This document shows positions 36,526 to 43,792 of a stretch of DNA of 55,402 nt, piece after piece. A program made the position numbers and the translations under genes. The stretch is from positions 1-55,402 of the forward strand of contig NZ_MASJ01000034.1 of NCBI RefSeq assembly GCF_001700315.1, read 5' to 3'. The stretch comes from Caryophanon tenue. GTDB taxonomy: Bacteria; Bacillota; Bacilli; Bacillales_A; Planococcaceae. Numbering within the stretch: the first letter of the stretch is position 1; each line of letters begins with the position of its first letter. The notes beneath the pieces are model-generated. The model had not been told where the DNA came from and ran no database searches. It was given only the letters and a program-made list of their open reading frames with translations.

Positions 36526-36544
36526 GTAGAAACCCCTTTAAATA

Positions 36545-36625
36545 ATAAATGTAAGAGCGTGGGATATAACAAAGTGGTAGGAGACATATAAATATGTCTC
36601 CTGCCACTTTTATACTTTCGTCGCT
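36545..36625. repeat. Dispersed palindromic intergenic element, copy 2
   Basis: AGTGG-AGGAGACATAT arms meet across a short centre (about 36571-36604). In reverse orientation the element aligns with copy 1 over roughly 75 bases, including flanks GACGAAAG and CCACGCTCTT-like ends. It sits between glpD and glpP and may partly terminate the glpD message. Confidence 0.65.
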
Positions 36626-36689
36626 AGTACGGATTCAAATTGTACTGCTGTCCCAATGCCTTCGTAATGTATTATAACAGCTTTTGTTA

Positions 36690-38333
36690 TTATTTAGCAG
36701 TCGTTGCGCGTGTGATTTCTTTTTCTAATTCAAAAGCATATTGCGCTTTTTGCATATCTGTCCAACCGAATGTTAACGCCATCACTGTTAATACCGCTTC
36801 TTTATGCGCTTGTACACTTGCAATATTAAAGAACATGTTCCCTGTACGACGCACGAAGAAGTCCACTGGGTGCACAACCATTTCATGCTCAATACCGTAC
36901 ATTAACTGTGCATATACAGCTTTTGGTAATAATTGTTGTGACACTTGTGCATATTTAAATACTTTCGGTGCATTTGAACCGTAGTGCTGCGCAAAGTATT
37001 CACCTTCTTGTTGTGTTAAACCGTATGCTGTTGCTTTTCTGCCTTGCAGTTGAATGAACTGTTGTAAGTTATCAGAGCCACCGATGTCACCACCTGAAAT
37101 TCTTAAGTCCTTCGTAATACATGGGCCTGATTTTACGCGATGTTCTGATTTTAATTGTGCTGTAATCGTATTTAATACACCTTCAGCCATTTTACGGTAG
37201 CCTGTTAATTTACCACCTGCAATTGTGAATAACCCCGATTTGGATTCCCACATTTCGTCATGACGAGAAATCTCAGATGGATTTTTGCCTTCTTCGTGAA
37301 TTAACGGACGAACGCCTGCCCAGCTTGATTCGATATCTGCATCTGTTACATTTACTGTTGGGAACATATAATGAATGGCATCCATAATATAATCACGGTC
37401 CGCTTGCTCAATATCCATTTCACGTTGGTCGCCCTTATAGAATGTGTCTGTTGTCCCTACGTACGTTTTACCGTCACGTGGAATGGCGAACACCATACGT
37501 TTATCTGGTGTATCAAAATATACCGCTTGCTTTAACGGGAATTTCGACTCGTCAAATACAATGTGAACACCTTTTGATAAAATTAAATGTTTTCCTTTTG
37601 GCTTTTCTTCAATTGCACGTACATCGTCTACCCATGGACCTGCTGCATTAATTACTTTGCGCGCTTGAATGTTAAAACGTTTACCTGTTAACACATCTTC
37701 GGCTACAATGCCGACGATTTTTTTCTTTTTGTTATATAAAAACTCTACCGCTTTTGTATAGTTTGATAATACTGCGCCCTTTTCAATTGCCGCTTTTGCT
37801 ACTTCAATTGTTAAACGTGCATCATCTGTACGATACTCTACGTATACACCGCCACCAAGTAACTCATCTGTCTTTACAAGTGGCTCTTTTTCAACAGTTT
37901 GGTCTTTTGTTAACATATAACGGCGCTCTGATTTTTTTACCCCTGCTAAAAAGTCATACGTACGTAAGCCAACTGATGTTGAGAATTTCCCGAACGTACC
38001 GCCTTTATGGAATGGTAATAACATCCAAACCGGTGTTGTTACATGTGGGCCATTTTCATAAACGATCGCGCGCTCTTTCCCTAACTCCGCTACTTCTTTC
38101 ACTTCTAGTTGTTTTAAATAACGTAAACCACCGTGTACAAGTTTTGTAGAACGGCTTGATGTACCTGCTGCGAAATCTTGCATTTCTACAAGCGCTACTG
38201 ATAATCCTCGTGTTGCTGCATCTAGTGATAAACCTGCACCCGTAATACCGCCACCAATTACTAATACATCAAATACGTTGTTTTCTAATTGTTCAAATGT
38301 CATTTGTCGTTGTAATGCTGAAGCTGTACTCAT
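36690..38333 (-). CDS. glpD: Aerobic glycerol-3-phosphate dehydrogenase
   Basis: 547 residues. FAD-binding VLVIGGGITGAGLSLDAATR opens the protein, followed by GTSSRSTKLVHGGLRYL, NAAGPWVDDVRAI and GKTYVGTTDTFYKGD, with a C-terminal helical cap. It oxidises glycerol-3-phosphate to dihydroxyacetone phosphate at the membrane and passes electrons to quinone. AGGAGG precedes the start. The order glpD-glpP-glpF-glpK differs from the B. subtilis order glpP-glpF-glpK-glpD. Confidence 0.95.
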   Translation of the reverse strand: MSTASALQRQMTFEQLENNVFDVLVIGGGITGAGLSLDAATRGLSVALVEMQDFAAGTSSRSTKLVHGGLRYLKQLEVKEVAELGKERAIVYENGPHVTTPVWMLLPFHKGGTFGKFSTSVGLRTYDFLAGVKKSERRYMLTKDQTVEKEPLVKTDELLGGGVYVEYRTDDARLTIEVAKAAIEKGAVLSNYTKAVEFLYNKKKKIVGIVAEDVLTGKRFNIQARKVINAAGPWVDDVRAIEEKPKGKHLILSKGVHIVFDESKFPLKQAVYFDTPDKRMVFAIPRDGKTYVGTTDTFYKGDQREMDIEQADRDYIMDAIHYMFPTVNVTDADIESSWAGVRPLIHEEGKNPSEISRHDEMWESKSGLFTIAGGKLTGYRKMAEGVLNTITAQLKSEHRVKSGPCITKDLRISGGDIGGSDNLQQFIQLQGRKATAYGLTQQEGEYFAQHYGSNAPKVFKYAQVSQQLLPKAVYAQLMYGIEHEMVVHPVDFFVRRTGNMFFNIASVQAHKEAVLTVMALTFGWTDMQKAQYAFELEKEITRATTAK

Positions 38334-38368
38334 CGATAAATTCCTCCATTTTTTTCGTTTGTATATAC

Positions 38369-38428
38369 AAAAAAGAGACCTTTAAAGACACGTATTTCTA
38401 TTAGAAATACGCACTTTAAAGGTCTCTC
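38369..38428 (-). promoter_or_regulatory. GlpP-type antitermination hairpin upstream of glpD
   Basis: A perfect 13-bp stem (arms 38414-38426 and 38375-38387) plus an inner 9-bp CGTATTTCT/AGAAATACG helix is followed by six T residues on the minus strand. It lies 36 bases before the glpD start and mirrors the leader of glpF, so GlpP probably acts here too. Confidence 0.75.
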
Positions 38429-38493
38429 AATCCTCAAACCGAATTATTAACTTACTGACAGTTTACCGCGTTTATTTCGAAAACGCAAGCAAC

Positions 38494-38667
38494 TCAGTCT
38501 TTTCGCTCTTTTGTGTGTTTTCGACGGTTTATATTTCCCACAACAATTAAAATCGTCCCCATTATAAATGACAGTGCCCAATAATTTGAATCATTGACAC
38601 TTAAATAAATTGCAAACAATAACAAAATCGTTCCTAATAAATATTGACGCATTACACCTGAATTCAC
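38494..38667 (-). CDS. Small two-span membrane protein
   Basis: 57 residues from a GTG at 38667 with GAGGTGAG upstream. Two hydrophobic segments (YLLGTILLLFAIYLSV and WALSFIMGTILIVVGN) are followed by a very basic tail (NRRKHTKERK). It is about 45 bases behind the terminator of the first small RNA gene. No family is recognised. Confidence 0.55.
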   Translation of the reverse strand: MNSGVMRQYLLGTILLLFAIYLSVNDSNYWALSFIMGTILIVVGNINRRKHTKERKD

Positions 38668-38710
38668 ATTTCTCACCTCATATTCTATTGTACAAAAAAA
38701 TAACACAAAA

Positions 38711-38909
38711 GAAAAAACCTAGCGTTTGGAGAAGAACGCTAGGTCGGAGTTCACACTGCCTAAAATTATGAGGGGGGTTTCAGGCAACGATATAATGAGT
38801 AAAGCAAGCTTCTGGAGAAAAGCGCTACACTCATACCTTTCACAACTGTTTTTGTGAGAAGGTGTAATCCTTATAACTAAATGATAATGCCTCTCAATTA
38901 AAAAGTCAA
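38711..38909 (-). ncRNA. Candidate Fur-regulated small RNA A with C-rich loops
   Basis: Minus-strand unit: promoter TTGACT (38904-38909) and TATCAT (38881-38886), 17 bp apart; expected start near 38874; Rho-independent terminator (arms 38735-38743 and 38718-38726, then six T residues). The RNA is about 163 nt. Three hairpins carry pyrimidine-rich loops: CCCCCCTC in a GCCTGAAA/TTTTAGGC hairpin, TCTCC in a second, and CTTCTCCA in the terminator loop. All are complementary to Shine-Dalgarno sequences. A Fur-box-like TGATAATGCCTCTCA (38882-38896) overlaps the promoter. No open frame with a ribosome site lies inside. Functional analogy is to FsrA of B. subtilis and IsrR of S. aureus. Confidence 0.7.
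38882..38896. promoter_or_regulatory. Fur box-like operator of small RNA A
   Basis: TGATAAT-G-CCTCTCA matches the 7-1-7 Fur consensus (TGATAAT-N-ATTATCA) at 11 of 14 positions and covers the -10 hexamer and part of the spacer. Repression by iron-loaded Fur is the expected effect. Confidence 0.55.
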
Positions 38910-38916
38910 CACATTT

Positions 38917-38941
38917 TCTCAATTATTTTTTCTAATTGAGA
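38917..38941. repeat. Inverted repeat between the two small RNA units
   Basis: TCTCAATTA and TAATTGAGA form a 9-bp perfect dyad around a T-rich centre just upstream of the promoter of RNA A. The related word TAATTGAGAAT recurs at about 39158, upstream of the promoter of RNA B. It could be an additional operator or part of the duplicated unit. Confidence 0.45.
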
Positions 38942-38951
38942 ATGATAAAAT

Positions 38952-39153
38952 AAAAACACTACGTTTGGAGAAGAACGTAGTGGTGAAGAAAATGACACTG
39001 CCTAAAATTATGAGGGGGGTTTCAGGCGTGTAACATTTATTAGGATCAGCATACTTCTGGAGAAAAGCGCTACACCCTACCTTGTCACAACTGTTTTTGT
39101 GAGAAGGAATTACCTTATGTGATAATGATAATCTTTCTCATTGAGAAAGTCAA
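38952..39153 (-). ncRNA. Candidate Fur-regulated small RNA B with C-rich loops
   Basis: Tandem homologue of RNA A, 243 bases upstream. Promoter TTGACT (39148-39153) and TATCAT (39125-39130) are 17 bp apart; expected start near 39117; terminator arms 38974-38982 and 38957-38965 are followed by five T residues. A 33-base block (38995-39027) is identical to 38753-38785 of RNA A and includes the C6 loop. The terminator stems of A and B differ at several positions yet both pair perfectly, while their loop CTTCTCCA is identical. That is compensatory change with loop conservation. Confidence 0.72.
39120..39134. promoter_or_regulatory. Fur box of small RNA B
   Basis: TGATAAT-G-ATAATCT matches the 7-1-7 Fur consensus at 12 of 14 positions and overlaps the -10 region of RNA B. 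It is the best Fur-like site seen in the window. Confidence 0.65.
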
Positions 39154-39184
39154 CAACTAATTGAGAATATTTTTCACTATTATT

Positions 39185-39601
39185 TTATTTAGCTGTTGCA
39201 CGTCGATGTTGCCACATCTTCAATTGGAAATGCAAAAAACAACCAATACAAAAACCACATAATGCAATCCCTGAAGCAATTGCGACCATTGCTGCAAAAC
39301 TATAGCCCATCACTGCCCATCCTGCAAGAAAGCCAATGAATGATAAAGTTAAGCATGCGATGGCAATATACGAATTAAAACGTTGCTGCTCTACATCTTC
39401 TGGTATATACGATGATTTTGGTTTACGTAAACACATCGCAGCGATGCGCATAACCGGATTAAACCCTATTAAGCCAAGTAAATTAGCGACAAGTGGCAAT
39501 ACTAAAATCCACGCTTGCCCTGTTATAATTGTCAGAACGCTCATGCTAAAAATAAATGCTTGATTAGCGCGAACGACTGGTCTTGGAATTGAACGAATCA
39601 C
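39185..39601 (-). CDS. DUF4395 family membrane protein
   Basis: 138 residues from a GTG at 39601 with AAGGAAGG upstream; the longer frame to 39661 lacks a site. The DUF4395 signature is present: SIPRPVVRANQAF near the start, LLGLIGFNPVMRIA and a C-terminal FCIGCFLHFQLKMW with two Cys separated by three residues. About four membrane helices. Family members often neighbour rhodanese or thioredoxin-like genes; none is present here. Function unknown. Confidence 0.8.
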   Translation of the reverse strand: MIRSIPRPVVRANQAFIFSMSVLTIITGQAWILVLPLVANLLGLIGFNPVMRIAAMCLRKPKSSYIPEDVEQQRFNSYIAIACLTLSFIGFLAGWAVMGYSFAAMVAIASGIALCGFCIGCFLHFQLKMWQHRRATAK

Positions 39602-39717
39602 TATATCCAACCTTCCTTCTTGGTTTTTTAGTAGTATAGCTGAATAGACGGCAAAACACAATAAAATAGGCTATAATAGAAACATACAAAATACATGAAG
39701 TAATAGGTGATGATACA

Positions 39718-40431
39718 ATGCCCGCTTTAACAATGGACCAAGTACGTACATTAAACTCATATAGTATTTATACGACCGAACCGAAACGTACATTATTTAC
39801 ACTCGACCATATTTTAAATCGCGAGTTTTTCCACGGTGATTTTGCGCAGCTAATGCTCGGCATTACAAATGCGGCAACAGAAACAGCTGCGGTGTCACAT
39901 TTCACACGTCGCTACGGTATGTTTTTTGCGATGCAATTTTATATGCTTGCCGCTTATGACGAAGTATGGGACGGCAAAGTAACAGATTTATGCTTTGATG
40001 TCACACAAGAATATGGTGTGCATACGGTAAGTATGTTTGTAAATCCAAATGATTGGCGTTACGTTGAAGAGCACGAGCGCGAAATGGTCATTAGTGATAT
40101 TTTATATAAACAAGGTGCTGAAGTCGTACGCCAAATTCGTAAAACCACAACGATTTCGCCACTGACAATTTGGGAAAACTTCTTTGGCTATATCGTGTGG
40201 CATTACCATACATTACTTAGTAATCCTGGCTTAGCAGACCAAGCAATGGAAGACTTAGAAATATTAGAAGACCCTAAAGTGTGGGCACGTTTTGCTGATA
40301 AATCACTTTTTTCGGAATATACAGGTGGCAAACACCCTTCAAGCTTAATTGATGTACCGATTCGCAAAAGTTGCTGCTTCTCAAAAGATGTTCCAGGCCT
40401 TCTTGCATGTGGACATTGTCCAACAGCGTAA
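39718..40431 (+). CDS. FhuF-like siderophore-iron reductase family protein
   Basis: 237 residues, soluble. The C-terminus (KSCCFSKDVPGLLACGHCP) has Cys219, Cys220, Cys231 and Cys234 in the C-C-x10-C-x2-C spacing that binds the unusual 2Fe-2S cluster of FhuF proteins. The body is helical and includes FAMQFYMLAAYDEVWDG and NFFGYIVWHYHTLL. It would release iron from ferric siderophores in the cytosol. It has no transporter beside it, but is divergent from the Fur-controlled small RNA genes. AGGTGAT precedes the start and TATAAT lies at 39673-39678. Confidence 0.8.
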   Translation: MPALTMDQVRTLNSYSIYTTEPKRTLFTLDHILNREFFHGDFAQLMLGITNAATETAAVSHFTRRYGMFFAMQFYMLAAYDEVWDGKVTDLCFDVTQEYGVHTVSMFVNPNDWRYVEEHEREMVISDILYKQGAEVVRQIRKTTTISPLTIWENFFGYIVWHYHTLLSNPGLADQAMEDLEILEDPKVWARFADKSLFSEYTGGKHPSSLIDVPIRKSCCFSKDVPGLLACGHCPTA

Positions 40432-40435
40432 AACA

Positions 40436-40474
40436 AAAAGTACCGTTCGCAGTTATGCTGAACGGTACTTTTTT
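40436..40474. terminator. Bidirectional terminator
   Basis: Arms AAAAGTACCGTTC/GAACGGTACTTTT enclose an 11-nt loop. It ends both the FhuF-like gene (plus) and the glycolipid operon (minus). Confidence 0.85.
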
Positions 40475-40829
40475 ACATCGTAGAACCTTTTGCAATAAAA
40501 ATCGCACCACTAATGATCAGCAGAATGCCAATCCATTGATATGTAGTAATGGACTCCTTAAATACTAGCCACGCTAAAAACATCCCTAAAATATACGCTA
40601 AGCTTTGCAGTGGATATGCGACACTTAACGGTAATTTACTGAGCACAATTACGTAAAACACCGTACCGACACCGTACATCCCAACACCACTTAAAAACAA
40701 TGGGTTTATCAATAATGTGATAACATCTTGCACACTGCTTAATGTTTTACCTTGCAGGGCAAGCTTCCAACACCACTGTCCACCTACTAATAACAAAATA
40801 TTTATGAGCAATAATAGATATGGCAACAT
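40473..40829 (-). CDS. Small EmrE/ArnE-like membrane protein (probable undecaprenyl-sugar flippase)
   Basis: 118 residues with four membrane helices and the small multidrug resistance-like pattern (VLSKLPLSVAYPLQSLAYIL, then FKESITTYQWIGILLIISGA). Such half-size EamA/SMR proteins accompany ArnT-type transferases and flip polyprenyl-phosphate sugars. It is last in a four-gene operon; its ATG overlaps the stop of the DUF2304 gene (TAATG). Direct drug export is an alternative but less likely here. Confidence 0.75.
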   Translation of the reverse strand: MLPYLLLLINILLLVGGQWCWKLALQGKTLSSVQDVITLLINPLFLSGVGMYGVGTVFYVIVLSKLPLSVAYPLQSLAYILGMFLAWLVFKESITTYQWIGILLIISGAIFIAKGSTM

Positions 40830-41167
40830 TAGCGCCCTTCCTCTCGTTCACTTTCAAGTAACGCTACTCTTTGTACTAACTTTATATGCTTCTTTTGCAA
40901 ATCGTATAAACGAATCGTTAAATCAAAAATAAATAATAAGCACAAGAGCACTGCCATTAAAAATAATAATGACGGGGCATAGGCAACTTGAAGCTGCGTA
41001 GCTAGCCAATCCAGCCATGTATTTTGCCACACCATCACGCCCATTAAAACGCTTAATGTAATCCACAAAATCGAATCTCGTACACCTAATCGCCCTCGTT
41101 TTACGTTACGCCAAATTATGACGTATATAAATATCATCATCACAACAGAAAATAAATATATATTCAT
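40829..41167 (-). CDS. DUF2304 family membrane protein
   Basis: 112 residues. Two to three membrane helices (the first spans VVMMIFIYVIIW) and the DUF2304 block RDSILWITLSVLMGVMVWQN are followed by a cytoplasmic coiled tail (LYDLQKKHIKLVQRVALLES). The family is almost always next to a DPM1-like glycosyltransferase, as here, 13 bp downstream of it. It may anchor or regulate that enzyme. Confidence 0.82.
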   Translation of the reverse strand: MNIYLFSVVMMIFIYVIIWRNVKRGRLGVRDSILWITLSVLMGVMVWQNTWLDWLATQLQVAYAPSLLFLMAVLLCLLFIFDLTIRLYDLQKKHIKLVQRVALLESEREEGR

Positions 41168-41180
41168 TTATCGAGACTCC

Positions 41181-41888
41181 TTACTTTGACCATTCTTTTA
41201 CGACAGCTAGGCTAACTTTCATCATATAATACAGCGTTTTCCAAGAATGAATAGAAGACATGCCACCTTGACGTGGACGCATTTCAACACTAATTTCATC
41301 AATGTCCCATCCTCGGCGTTGTGCCGTTACCAATACTTCTGGTTCTGGATAATCGCTCGGATAGTCATCGGCAAACGATGCAATGACACGGCGGTTTTTA
41401 ATGCGGAAGCCACTCGTCGGGTCCATAATTTTCTTCCCTGTAAAGGCATAAATAAAATACGTAAAAAAGGCAATACCGATGCGACGCGACATGGCACCTT
41501 TATAGGCTGTTTTTTCTTTAAAGCGAGAACCGATAATCATATCGTGATTCGATTCTTCAATGTAGCGATACATTTTCATTAATTCTTCTATCATATGCTG
41601 ACCATCCGCATCTAGCTGAACAGCATATGCGTAGTCATAACGATGTGCATATTGATAACCTGTTTGCATCGCGCCACCAATCCCTAAATTATGTGCTAAA
41701 TGAACCGTATAAATTTGTGGTGTATACGCATCCACTAGCTGCTTCGTCTTGTCTTGAGAGCCGTCATTGACAACAAGCACATCAAAAAATGGCTGTTTAG
41801 CACGGAACGCTAGTACACCATCTAATGTACTTTCAATAACTTGTTCTTCGTTATACGCTGGAATAATAACGAGTACTGGATTCCTCAT
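41181..41888 (-). CDS. Family 2 glycosyltransferase, polyprenyl-phosphate hexose synthase type
   Basis: 235 residues. GT2 features: VIIPAYNEEQVIESTLDGVL, VVNDGSQDKTK, LAHNLGIGGAMQTGYQYA and the Mn-binding AVQLDADGQH (DxD). Length and lack of C-terminal membrane helices fit DPM1-like enzymes, which transfer a sugar from a nucleotide donor to polyprenyl phosphate. It overlaps the end of the upstream GT39 gene by 38 bases and has its own AAGGGGG site inside that gene. Confidence 0.87.
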   Translation of the reverse strand: MRNPVLVIIPAYNEEQVIESTLDGVLAFRAKQPFFDVLVVNDGSQDKTKQLVDAYTPQIYTVHLAHNLGIGGAMQTGYQYAHRYDYAYAVQLDADGQHMIEELMKMYRYIEESNHDMIIGSRFKEKTAYKGAMSRRIGIAFFTYFIYAFTGKKIMDPTSGFRIKNRRVIASFADDYPSDYPEPEVLVTAQRRGWDIDEISVEMRPRQGGMSSIHSWKTLYYMMKVSLAVVKEWSK

Positions 41889-43128
41889 CGTTACGCCCCC
41901 TTTTTAGCTTACGCACAATCATAGACACTAAGAACACTGTACCGATAATCCAAAGCATCACTAACGGATAGTTATAACGCGGGAACGCGAAATAATAACT
42001 ATTCAGTGCGATATTAATCGCTACATAAATCGCAATTAATAGAAACTCCGCACGGTATTTCTTTGTAAATGCCATCGTCAACCACCCAAGAATGCCAAGT
42101 GCTAATAATACTCGGTACCATATGACGACGATACTTTCTGGAATATCATAAACCGGCTTCCAGTAAAACACTGACTCCAGATAGATTATGGGCTTTAACC
42201 ATAAATAGCTCTTTAGCATACTTTGTGGGTCATCTTCCCACCACTCTGCCATTCGCTTTTTCGCTTCAATGCTACGTTCATGCATACGTGCGATAATATC
42301 CGTTTCATCAGCGACACGTGCATTGCCAATAGCTTTAAATTCATCATAGCTGCCACGTGGATACCCCTCGCCTTGGAATGTGCCAAGCAGTAGCGGGTCA
42401 CCGGAACCAGCTGTTAACGGGATGAAATCATCAAACACAAGCGCATTGCGTATCCACCATGGTCCCATAACAATAAGTAACGCCACAACACTCATAACTA
42501 AATGACGGCGATATATTTTCCAAGGGTAACGCTTCACTATTAAATACACAAAGAGCGCAATCGGATACAGCGCAATATTCACACGGAAGTATAGTGCTAA
42601 AAAGTAGCTGGCCATCACAAAATATAGCCATTTATCTGTTTGGTGATGTGCAAGCTTAATCGAACCATAAATTAATAATAATGTCGCAAAGGTATATACA
42701 CCTTCTGTTAAATATAAATTATCGACTTGAATAAACGGTGGGAAAATCGCCGCAATGATACCGACAAGCCAACTCCACCGCTGTCCTACCCAATGTGCAG
42801 CCAATTTCATCGCAACAAATATCGTGGCACAGCCAATTAAAATATGTATGACCTTCGCTACCCATAACCCCGTATCAAGCCCAAATAACGAGAAAATAAA
42901 GGCTAATAAAAAAGGCTCTCCCGGCATTAGATGCGCTGTTGGGACATCTGGAAAATGATACGTTAACTGTCCATGTATGAGTAAGCGATTTGCACTGCTT
43001 ACATAACCCATATCATCACTAGCAAGTATAAAATCCAAACCATGCTGGATTAATACACCTAGCCGCAATATAAATGCCAACAATAAAATCCCAAATGGCA
43101 TCCAAATTGCTAAATTTTTCTTCATCAT
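41851..43128 (-). CDS. Family 39 glycosyltransferase, ArnT/PMT-like
   Basis: 425 residues with about ten to eleven membrane helices. The first extracellular loop holds the acidic SDDMGYVSSANRL motif typical of GT-C enzymes that use polyprenyl-phosphate sugars, and HLMPGEPFLLAFIF follows. It would transfer a sugar from the lipid carrier to an outer-surface acceptor such as a wall polymer, lipid or protein. It is the first gene of the cassette; AAAGGA precedes the start. Confidence 0.82.
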   Translation of the reverse strand: MMKKNLAIWMPFGILLLAFILRLGVLIQHGLDFILASDDMGYVSSANRLLIHGQLTYHFPDVPTAHLMPGEPFLLAFIFSLFGLDTGLWVAKVIHILIGCATIFVAMKLAAHWVGQRWSWLVGIIAAIFPPFIQVDNLYLTEGVYTFATLLLIYGSIKLAHHQTDKWLYFVMASYFLALYFRVNIALYPIALFVYLIVKRYPWKIYRRHLVMSVVALLIVMGPWWIRNALVFDDFIPLTAGSGDPLLLGTFQGEGYPRGSYDEFKAIGNARVADETDIIARMHERSIEAKKRMAEWWEDDPQSMLKSYLWLKPIIYLESVFYWKPVYDIPESIVVIWYRVLLALGILGWLTMAFTKKYRAEFLLIAIYVAINIALNSYYFAFPRYNYPLVMLWIIGTVFLVSMIVRKLKRGRNDEESSTRYYSSV

Positions 43129-43208
43129 TGTTTTTCATTCCTTTATACATTCCACCATATTTATATGATTGTGCTGTACTGACGGAGCAATCGAGGAATA
43201 GTTTCATA

Positions 43209-43248
43209 TTTTGTGAAAAACAATCAGCTTTTGTGAAAAACAATCAGC
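43209..43248. repeat. Tandem duplication of a 20-bp unit
   Basis: TTTTGTGAAAAACAATCAGC occurs twice head to tail. It lies in the 5' intergenic region of the GT39 operon. No further copies are seen, so this is not a CRISPR array. It could be a duplicated operator or replication slippage. Confidence 0.8.
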
Positions 43249-43298
43249 AATAGCTCACTTGTACACCTTGCCTTTGTAAAATAGCTGGTCTTCATTTG

Positions 43299-43354
43299 AC
43301 ATATAAAAAAGTAGTAGGCGAAATTTCATCATTTCTCCCACTACTTTTATATGT
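43299..43354. repeat. Dispersed palindromic intergenic element, copy 3
   Basis: ACATATAAAA and AGTAGTAGG arms pair with CCACTACT and TTTTATATGT around a short centre. The core matches copies 1, 2 and 4. It lies between the GT39 operon start and the next minus-strand gene end. Confidence 0.65.
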
Positions 43355-43391
43355 TTATGATGGCTGCCATTTGAGCAAGTAATAACGTTGA

Positions 43392-43664
43392 TTACACTAA
43401 CGCTTGTCGGAAAACTAATACGTGTTCATTGTCGTTCGCAGTGATCGCCACGCCTACCCATTGCTGTATTAATAATTGCTGTTGCTTTGTATGGTCATGT
43501 AATGCGACAAAACGATAACGCTTATAAAGGCTTACTGGACGTTCTACCAACACATAATGTGTACTTGTCGCATCGATAAGAATATACTGCTGTGCAAAAT
43601 ACTGCTGTAACTGTGCTACATCTTCTTTAGCTATTAAAAGCTCTTGTAATGTCAAAGTTGTCAT
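43392..43664 (-). CDS. Small protein of unknown function
   Basis: 90 residues from ATG 43664, which has AAAGGA upstream; a longer frame to 43787 crosses a terminator and is rejected. It is a mixed alpha/beta soluble protein (ELLIAKEDVAQLQQYFAQQY, VALHDHTKQQQLL, GVAITANDNEHVLVFRQAL) with no recognised domain. It has its own transcription unit. Confidence 0.6.
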   Translation of the reverse strand: MTTLTLQELLIAKEDVAQLQQYFAQQYILIDATSTHYVLVERPVSLYKRYRFVALHDHTKQQQLLIQQWVGVAITANDNEHVLVFRQALV

Positions 43665-43751
43665 TCGTTCGGTCCTTTCGAAAATTACTTCCTCTATTAT
43701 ATATAACTCCGATTTAATGACCGCTCTCTTTTGCTCGCTAAATAAAAAAAA

Positions 43752-43784
43752 GAAAATGCTTCGACAAATTTTCGAAACATTTTC
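43752..43784 (-). terminator. Terminator of the nucleotidase gene
   Basis: Arms GAAAATG-TTCG/CGAA-CATTTTC (one wobble) with a 9-nt loop are followed by a long T tract on the minus strand. Confidence 0.75.
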
Positions 43785-43792
43785 CACATTTA

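Noticed and set aside
38719-38922. 67-codon open frame on the minus strand within small RNA A
   Set aside because: It reads through the promoter, hairpins and terminator of the RNA unit, has no ribosome site, and the homologous unit B lacks an equivalent frame.
43209-43248. CRISPR array
   Set aside because: Two adjacent copies without spacers, and no cas gene in the window.
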